Shown in pieces: positions 6,059-9,954 of a DNA stretch of 9,954 nt; the first letter of the stretch is position 1, and every line of letters begins with the position of its first letter. Under the pieces are notes generated by a model. It worked only from the letters and a program-made list of their open reading frames with translations. It did not search any database and was not told where the DNA came from. Source of the stretch: DATBDM01 sp034664425 (GTDB lineage Bacteria; Actinomycetota; Thermoleophilia; Solirubrobacterales; Solirubrobacteraceae); the NCBI GenBank assembly GCA_034664425.1, contig JAXDHR010000122.1, positions 1-9,954 on the forward strand, given 5' to 3'. The position numbers were made by a program, and so were the translations under genes.

Positions 6059-7357
6059 GTGATCGATCGCTACACCCGGCCCGAGCTCGGCGCGGTCTGG
6101 ACCGACGAGGCGCGCATGACCGCGTGGCGCGACGTCGAGGTCGCCGCCGCCGAGGCGCTCGGCGAGGAGGCGCGCGGAGCGGGCGGCCCGAATTCCGAGG
6201 AGCTCGACGCGATCCGCGCCGCGACGTTCACCGTCGAGGCGGTCAAGGAGCGTGAGCGGGTCACCGACCACGATGTCGCCGCCTTCGTCGATGTGCTCGG
6301 CGCCTCGGCCGGTCCCGCGGGCCGCTGGATCCACTTCGGCCTGACGTCCTCGGACGTCCTCGACACCGCGCTCGGCCTGCAGCTCAAGCGCGCCGGCGCC
6401 GTCATCGTTGCGGCCGCGCGGGAGCTGGCGGCGGCGCTCGCCGACCGCGCGCGCGAGCATGCCGGGACGCTGTGCGTGGGGCGCACGCACGGCGTGCACG
6501 CCGAGCCGACCAGCTTCGGCCTCAAGCTCGCGGGCTTCGCGCTCGAGGCGCATCGCAACGCCCAGCGGCTCGAGCGCGCGTTCGACCAGGTGGCGACGGG
6601 CGCGATCTCCGGAGCGGTGGGCACCTACGCCTCGCTCGGGCCCGACTTCGAGGCGCGCGTGCTCGACCGCGTCGGCTTGCGCGCCGAGCCCGTCTCGACC
6701 CAGGTCGTCCCGCGTGACCGCCACGCCGAGGTACTTGCGGCGATCGCGCTCGCCGGCGCCGGGCTCGAGCGCTTCGCCCAGGAGATCCGACACCTCCAGC
6801 GCACCGAGGTGCGCGAGGTCGAGGAGCCGTTCCGCGCCGGCCAGAAGGGCTCGAGCGCGATGCCGCACAAGCGCAACCCGATCGCCAGCGAGCGCATCTG
6901 CGGCCTCGCCCGGGTGCTGCGCGGCTACGCGCAGGCGGGGACCGAGAACGTCGCCCTCTGGCACGAGCGCGACATCTCGCACTCGGGCGCCGAGCGCGTG
7001 ATCCTGCCCGACGCGACGATTCTGATCGACTACATGCAGCAGCTCGCCCTTCGCGTCGTGCGCGGCATGGTCGTGCACGAGGACCGCATGCGGGCGAACC
7101 TCGAGCTGACCAGCGGCGCGCTGTTCTCCCAGCGCGTGCTGCTCGCGCTCGTAAGCCAGGGGATGGGTCGCGACGAGGCCTACCGCGTCGTCCAGCGGCT
7201 CGCTCAGCGGGCGTGGGACACGGGCACACCGCTGCGCGACCTGCTCGCCGCCGAGCCTGGGGTCGACCTCGACCTCGATGCGGTCTTCGACTACGGCCAC
7301 TACATCCGCTTCGTCGGTCCCGTGCTGGAACGACTGGAGGTCATTCCCCGTGCCTGA
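6059..7357 (+). CDS. purB: Adenylosuccinate lyase
   Basis: PurB, a cytoplasmic homotetramer, removes fumarate twice in purine synthesis: from SAICAR to give AICAR and from adenylosuccinate to give AMP. The 432-residue product has the normal length and fumarase/aspartase-superfamily signatures: N-terminal IDRYTRPELGAVW (2-14), HFGLTSSDVLDTA (92-104), the catalytic-histidine segment GRTHGVHAEPTSFG (141-154, His144) and the mobile loop GSSAMPHKRNP (264-274) with the catalytic serine. WHERDISHSGAER follows at 301-313. I chose the GTG at 6059 because it gives the conserved MIDRYTRPE start. The frame is open upstream to 6014 but those 15 residues do not resemble family N-termini. No ribosome site precedes the GTG, and a TAnnnT hexamer 7 nt upstream suggests leaderless expression. 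The gene overlaps the next by 8 nt. Confidence 0.97.
   Translation: MIDRYTRPELGAVWTDEARMTAWRDVEVAAAEALGEEARGAGGPNSEELDAIRAATFTVEAVKERERVTDHDVAAFVDVLGASAGPAGRWIHFGLTSSDVLDTALGLQLKRAGAVIVAAARELAAALADRAREHAGTLCVGRTHGVHAEPTSFGLKLAGFALEAHRNAQRLERAFDQVATGAISGAVGTYASLGPDFEARVLDRVGLRAEPVSTQVVPRDRHAEVLAAIALAGAGLERFAQEIRHLQRTEVREVEEPFRAGQKGSSAMPHKRNPIASERICGLARVLRGYAQAGTENVALWHERDISHSGAERVILPDATILIDYMQQLALRVVRGMVVHEDRMRANLELTSGALFSQRVLLALVSQGMGRDEAYRVVQRLAQRAWDTGTPLRDLLAAEPGVDLDLDAVFDYGHYIRFVGPVLERLEVIPRA
7336..7340 (+). promoter_or_regulatory. Ribosome binding site GGAGG deciding the GTG start at 7350
   Basis: GGAGG lies within the last codons of purB, 9 nt before the GTG at 7350. It supports that start for the peptidase over the longer frame open from 7278, whose extra residues are an out-of-frame reading of the purB C-terminus. 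Confidence 0.7.
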
Positions 7358-8456
7358 ATCGGTGTTGCTCTACGGCTCACCCGAGCAGGAGTTCGACCTC
7401 TTCCACGCGGTGCCTGCCGGCATCGGCGATCCGTTCCTGTACCTCGAGGCCGGCGATCGCCGTGTCGCCGTGATCTCGGTGCTCGATGCGGACAAGGTGC
7501 GCGAGGCGGGCGTCGAGGCGATCGACCCGATCGCGCTGGGGCGCGACGAGCTGTTCGCGCAAGGGCTCGGGGTCGACGCGATCGAGCTCGAGACGTGCCT
7601 GCGCGCGTGTCGCGAGCTCGGCGTCGAGTCGGCGGCGGTCCCGTTCGGCTTCCCGCTCGCCGTCGCCGATCACCTGCGCGCGGGCGGCGTCGAGCTGCGC
7701 GTCGACCAGGAGCGCTTCGCAGCGCGCCGCCGCGTCAAGACAGCGGGCGAGCTGGAGGGCATCCGGCGCGCGCAGAAGGCCGCCGACGCGGCGATGGCCG
7801 TGGCGGCCGAGCTGATCCGCGCGCTCGCCCCGGGCACGACGAGCGCGAGCGTGCGCGAGGCGATGAGGGCGCGCGTCGCGGAGCTCGGCGGCGAACTGCC
7901 CGACGACGTGATCGTCGCCCACGGCGCGCAGGGCGCGGTCGGCCACGACTCCGGCTCCGGGACGATCGCGGCCGGCGAGCCGGTGATCGTCGACATCTGG
8001 CCGCGCGACCCGGCCTCGCGCTGCTGGGCGGACATGACGCGCACCTTCGTCGCGGGCGGCGGCGAGCCGCCGGACGAGCTCGCGATCTACTGGCGGCTGT
8101 GCCGCGAGTCGCTCGACGCGGTCTACGCGCTGCTGCGCCCGGGGGTCAACGGCCGCGAGCTCTACGACGCCTCCGCCGCGCCGTTCTCCGATGCGGGGTA
8201 CCCGACGCAGCTGACCAAGGCCCCGGGGGAGCTGCTCCAGGACGGCTACTTCCACTCGCTCGGGCATGGCGTCGGACTCGAGCTGCACGAGCGCCCGCTG
8301 ATGGGGCGGCTCGGCGACGACCTCCTCGCCGGGGAGGTCGTGGCGATCGAGCCCGGCTGCTACCGCCGCGGCTTCGGCGGCTGCCGGCTCGAGAACCTCG
8401 TCCTGCTGACGGACGCAGGATGCGAGACGCTGACCGATTTCCCGTACGACCTGTGA
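7350..8456 (+). CDS. M24-family metallopeptidase (Xaa-Pro aminopeptidase/dipeptidase-like) in the purine operon
   Basis: This 368-residue cytoplasmic protein has an N-terminal creatinase/prolidase-like domain (about 1-120) and a C-terminal pita-bread M24 domain (about 135-360). All five metal ligands of the family can be placed: Asp215 (VIVDIWPRD), Asp228 (ADMTRTF), His306 (HSLGHGVGLELHERP), Glu334 (AIEPGCY) and Glu348 (RLENLVLL). A dinuclear metal site and peptidase activity are therefore likely, with X-Pro peptides the usual M24B substrate. The first ligand sits in DIW rather than the common DFG or DxG context. Some M24 folds act on non-peptides (creatinase), so the substrate is not certain. 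The start GTG 7350 overlaps the end of purB by 8 nt and follows GGAGG, tying its translation to purB; purC starts 15 nt after its stop. Its place between purB and purC suggests co-expression with purine synthesis for a reason I cannot name. Confidence 0.9.
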   Translation: MPESVLLYGSPEQEFDLFHAVPAGIGDPFLYLEAGDRRVAVISVLDADKVREAGVEAIDPIALGRDELFAQGLGVDAIELETCLRACRELGVESAAVPFGFPLAVADHLRAGGVELRVDQERFAARRRVKTAGELEGIRRAQKAADAAMAVAAELIRALAPGTTSASVREAMRARVAELGGELPDDVIVAHGAQGAVGHDSGSGTIAAGEPVIVDIWPRDPASRCWADMTRTFVAGGGEPPDELAIYWRLCRESLDAVYALLRPGVNGRELYDASAAPFSDAGYPTQLTKAPGELLQDGYFHSLGHGVGLELHERPLMGRLGDDLLAGEVVAIEPGCYRRGFGGCRLENLVLLTDAGCETLTDFPYDL

Positions 8457-8458
8457 GC

Positions 8459-8464
8459 TAGGGT
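8459..8464 (+). promoter_or_regulatory. Candidate internal -10 element (TAGGGT) for purC
   Basis: TAGGGT matches TAnnnT and ends exactly 7 nt before the ATG of purC at 8472, the same geometry as at purB. It would give a leaderless internal transcript starting with purC. The embedded AGGG, 8 nt from the ATG, could instead be a weak ribosome site on the polycistronic mRNA. No clear -35 is seen. Confidence 0.35.
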
Positions 8465-8471
8465 CCGGGGC

Positions 8472-9335
8472 ATGAGCATGCTCCTCGCACGCGGCAAGGT
8501 CCGCGAGCTCTATGACCTCGGGGACGACCTGCTGATGGTCGCGTCGGATCGGATCTCGACCTACGACGTCGTCCACCCGACGCCGATCCCCGACAAGGGC
8601 AAGGTGCTGACCGGCCTGTCCGTCGTGTGGTTCGACCTCACACGCGGGTTGATCCCGAACCACCTCGTCTCCGCGACCGACGGCGTGCCGGACGAGTTCC
8701 GCGGCCGCGGCCTGCGCGTGAAGCGGCTGAAGATGCTTCCGGTGGAAGCCGTCGTCCGCGGCTACCTGTCCGGCTCGGGGTGGAAGGACTACCAGGCGAC
8801 GGGCGCCGTCTCGGGCATCGAGCTGCCTGAAGGGCTGCGCGAGTCCGACCAGCTGCCCGAGCCGATCTACACGCCGTCCACCAAGGCCGCCGAGGGTCAC
8901 GACGAGGCGATCGACTTCGAGCGCACCGTCGAGCTGATCGGCGATCGCGCCCTCGCCGAGCGGGTGCGCGACACGACGCTGGCCGTCTACTCGGCGATCG
9001 CCGAGCACGCCCGCACGCGCGGCGTGATCCTCGCCGACACGAAGTTCGAGTTCGGGCTCGACGCCGACGGCGTGCTGACGCTCGGTGACGAGGTCGCGAC
9101 GCCGGACTCCTCGCGCTTCTGGCCTGCCGACCAGTACGAGCCTGGGCGCGCGCAGCCGTCGTTCGACAAGCAGTACGTGCGCGACTGGGCCTCGGGCACC
9201 GGCTGGGACAAGTCGCCACCGGCCCCGGCGATCCCCGCCGACGTCGTCGCCGCGACGCGCGAGCGCTACGTGACGGCCTACGAGACGCTGGCGGGCGAGC
9301 CGTTCTCGGCGTGGCTGGAGAAGACGGCAGCTTGA
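8472..9335 (+). CDS. purC: SAICAR synthetase (phosphoribosylaminoimidazole-succinocarboxamide synthase)
   Basis: PurC uses ATP to join aspartate to CAIR, giving SAICAR, the substrate of the neighbouring purB product. At 287 residues it belongs to the longer (about 290-residue) form of the family rather than the roughly 240-residue short form. Visible motifs are GKVRELYDLG (8-17), SDRISTYDVV (25-34), the substrate-binding block VRGYLSGSGWKDYQATG (95-111), PIYTPSTKAAEGHDE (131-145), LADTKFEFG (187-195) and LGDEVATPDSSRFWP (204-218), then SFDKQYVRDW (230-239). The ATG at 8472 is preferred over the ATG two codons later because of its spacing from the TAGGGT element. The TGA overlaps the TTG start of purS by 4 nt. 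The gene looks complete, with no missing key residue. Confidence 0.97.
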   Translation: MSMLLARGKVRELYDLGDDLLMVASDRISTYDVVHPTPIPDKGKVLTGLSVVWFDLTRGLIPNHLVSATDGVPDEFRGRGLRVKRLKMLPVEAVVRGYLSGSGWKDYQATGAVSGIELPEGLRESDQLPEPIYTPSTKAAEGHDEAIDFERTVELIGDRALAERVRDTTLAVYSAIAEHARTRGVILADTKFEFGLDADGVLTLGDEVATPDSSRFWPADQYEPGRAQPSFDKQYVRDWASGTGWDKSPPAPAIPADVVAATRERYVTAYETLAGEPFSAWLEKTAA

Positions 9336-9613
9336 GCCGGGTCCGCGTGTTGATCCGCCCGAAGGCCGGGATCCTCGATCCGCAGGGCCAGGCGGTCGAG
9401 CGCGCGCTGCCCGCGCTCGGCTTCGAGGGCGTGGCGAACGTCCACGTCGGCCGGCTCGTCGAGCTCGACGTCGAGGACACCTCGCGCCTGGACGAGATGT
9501 GCGAGCAGCTGCTGACCAACCCCTTGATCGAGGATTACGAAATAGATCGGCCGGATGCCGATCCCCGCGATCAGGACGCGGGCCGGATGCCCCGCGGAGG
9601 CGACTCAGCATGA
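9332..9613 (+). CDS. purS: FGAM synthase subunit PurS, TTG start
   Basis: PurS is the small structural subunit that bridges PurQ and PurL in the three-part FGAM synthase and helps ammonia pass between their active sites. The core RVRVLIRPKAGILDPQGQAV, ALPALGFEGVANVHVGRLVE and LLTNPLIEDYEI blocks match the family. The best start is TTG 9332, inside a TTGA overlap with the purC stop, giving MSRVRVLIRPK as expected. GGAG (9317-9320) lies 11 nt upstream, slightly far. The GTG at 9311 would add seven residues with no better ribosome site. At 93 residues it is a little longer than usual (about 80), because an Asp/Arg-rich tail of about 20 residues follows the conserved EDYEI end. The stop overlaps the ATG of purQ (ATGA). 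Confidence 0.93.
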   Translation: MSRVRVLIRPKAGILDPQGQAVERALPALGFEGVANVHVGRLVELDVEDTSRLDEMCEQLLTNPLIEDYEIDRPDADPRDQDAGRMPRGGDSA

Positions 9614-9954
9614 AGTTCGGCGTCGTCAGGTTCCCCGGAACGTGCGACGAGCTCGACGCGCTCCAGGCCGCTCGCCGCGTCGGCGACGCACGGCTGCTCT
9701 GGCACGGCGACGCCGACCTGCACGGCGTCGACGCGGTGATCGTGCCGGGCGGCTTCTCCTACGGCGACTACCTGCGCGTCGGCGCGATCGCACGCTTCTC
9801 GCCGGTGATGGGCGCCGTCGAGCGCTTCGCGGCCGAGGGCGGTCCGGTGCTCGGCATCTGCAACGGGTTCCAGGTGCTCTGCGAAGCCGGGCTGCTCCCC
9901 GGCGCGCTGCTGCCCAACACCTCGCTGCGCTTCGTCTGCCGCCAGGTCGACCTC
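9610..9954 (+). CDS. purQ: FGAM synthase glutaminase subunit PurQ, N-terminal part (runs off window)
   Basis: PurQ is the class I glutamine amidotransferase that supplies ammonia to PurL for converting FGAR to FGAM. The 115 visible codons are in frame with no stop at the window edge, roughly half of a normal PurQ. They show MKFGVVRFPGTCDELDA at the start, VIVPGGFSYGDYLRVGAIAR (oxyanion-hole region, 43-62) and the nucleophile segment GICNGFQVL with Cys84. The catalytic His and Glu would lie beyond the window. ATG 9610 overlaps the purS stop by 4 nt, and GGAGG (9596-9600) sits 9 nt upstream. Close to the N-terminus many PurQ proteins read GSNCD; here it is GTCD, one residue shorter. purL is expected next but cannot be seen. 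Confidence 0.96.
   Translation, partial: MKFGVVRFPGTCDELDALQAARRVGDARLLWHGDADLHGVDAVIVPGGFSYGDYLRVGAIARFSPVMGAVERFAAEGGPVLGICNGFQVLCEAGLLPGALLPNTSLRFVCRQVDL

Noticed and set aside
4527..6062. A 511-codon plus-strand frame opposite the kinase
   Set aside because: Low-complexity Arg/Gly/Ala composition, no recognisable domain, and antisense to a kinase with complete catalytic motifs.
5969..7300. A 443-codon minus-strand frame opposite purB
   Set aside because: No family resemblance; purB has every signature of adenylosuccinate lyase on the other strand.
7377..9611. A 744-codon open frame on the minus strand opposite the peptidase, purC and purS
   Set aside because: Its translation is Arg/Ala/Asp-rich without domain motifs, and it lies antisense to three well-conserved genes. 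Long antisense frames arise from strong GC bias at third codon positions.

Overview
This 10 kb window is bacterial chromosome with very high GC content. Coding genes prefer G or C at third codon positions, GTG and TTG starts are frequent, and many junctions overlap by 4 nt (ATGA, GTGA, TTGA). Gene content and protein style suggest a high-GC actinomycetote. My best guess is the Thermoleophilia/Solirubrobacterales (Solirubrobacter, Conexibacter or Patulibacter-like). That placement rests on remembered protein patterns, especially the secreted Gly-Pro-Cys-Gly proteins and the purine gene order, not on a search.

Layout, left to right. (1) 1-743, + strand: the 3' third of clpB, entering from outside the window. 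(2) 759-2241, - strand: two adjacent genes for small secreted proteins. They are paralogues sharing four cysteines and carrying no domain I recognise; the 115 bp between them holds two hairpins. (3) 2337-4353, + strand: a GYD-domain protein gene, purD and purE, joined by 4-nt stop/start overlaps. (4) 4359-5996, - strand: an orphan CHASE-type membrane histidine kinase wedged into the purine cluster. It converges on purE with a 5-bp gap and diverges from purB across 62 bp. (5) 6059-9954, + strand: purB, an M24-family metallopeptidase, purC, purS and the first 115 codons of purQ, which runs off the right edge.

Functionally, most of the window is de novo purine biosynthesis. PurD makes GAR. PurS and PurQ are two subunits of FGAM synthase; purL should lie just outside. 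PurE, PurC and PurB carry AIR through CAIR and SAICAR to AICAR, and PurB also converts adenylosuccinate to AMP. Three non-purine genes are mixed in: the GYD protein and the peptidase are co-directional and overlap pur genes, while the kinase is on the opposite strand. purK is not seen between or beside the genes shown.

No tRNA, rRNA, CRISPR array, insertion sequence or phage gene was seen. The least explained items are the four-cysteine secreted pair with its hairpin-bearing intergenic region, the GYD-purD coupling, the peptidase inside the pur operon, and two start codons (purB, purC) each with a TAnnnT hexamer ending exactly 7 nt upstream, as expected for leaderless transcripts.
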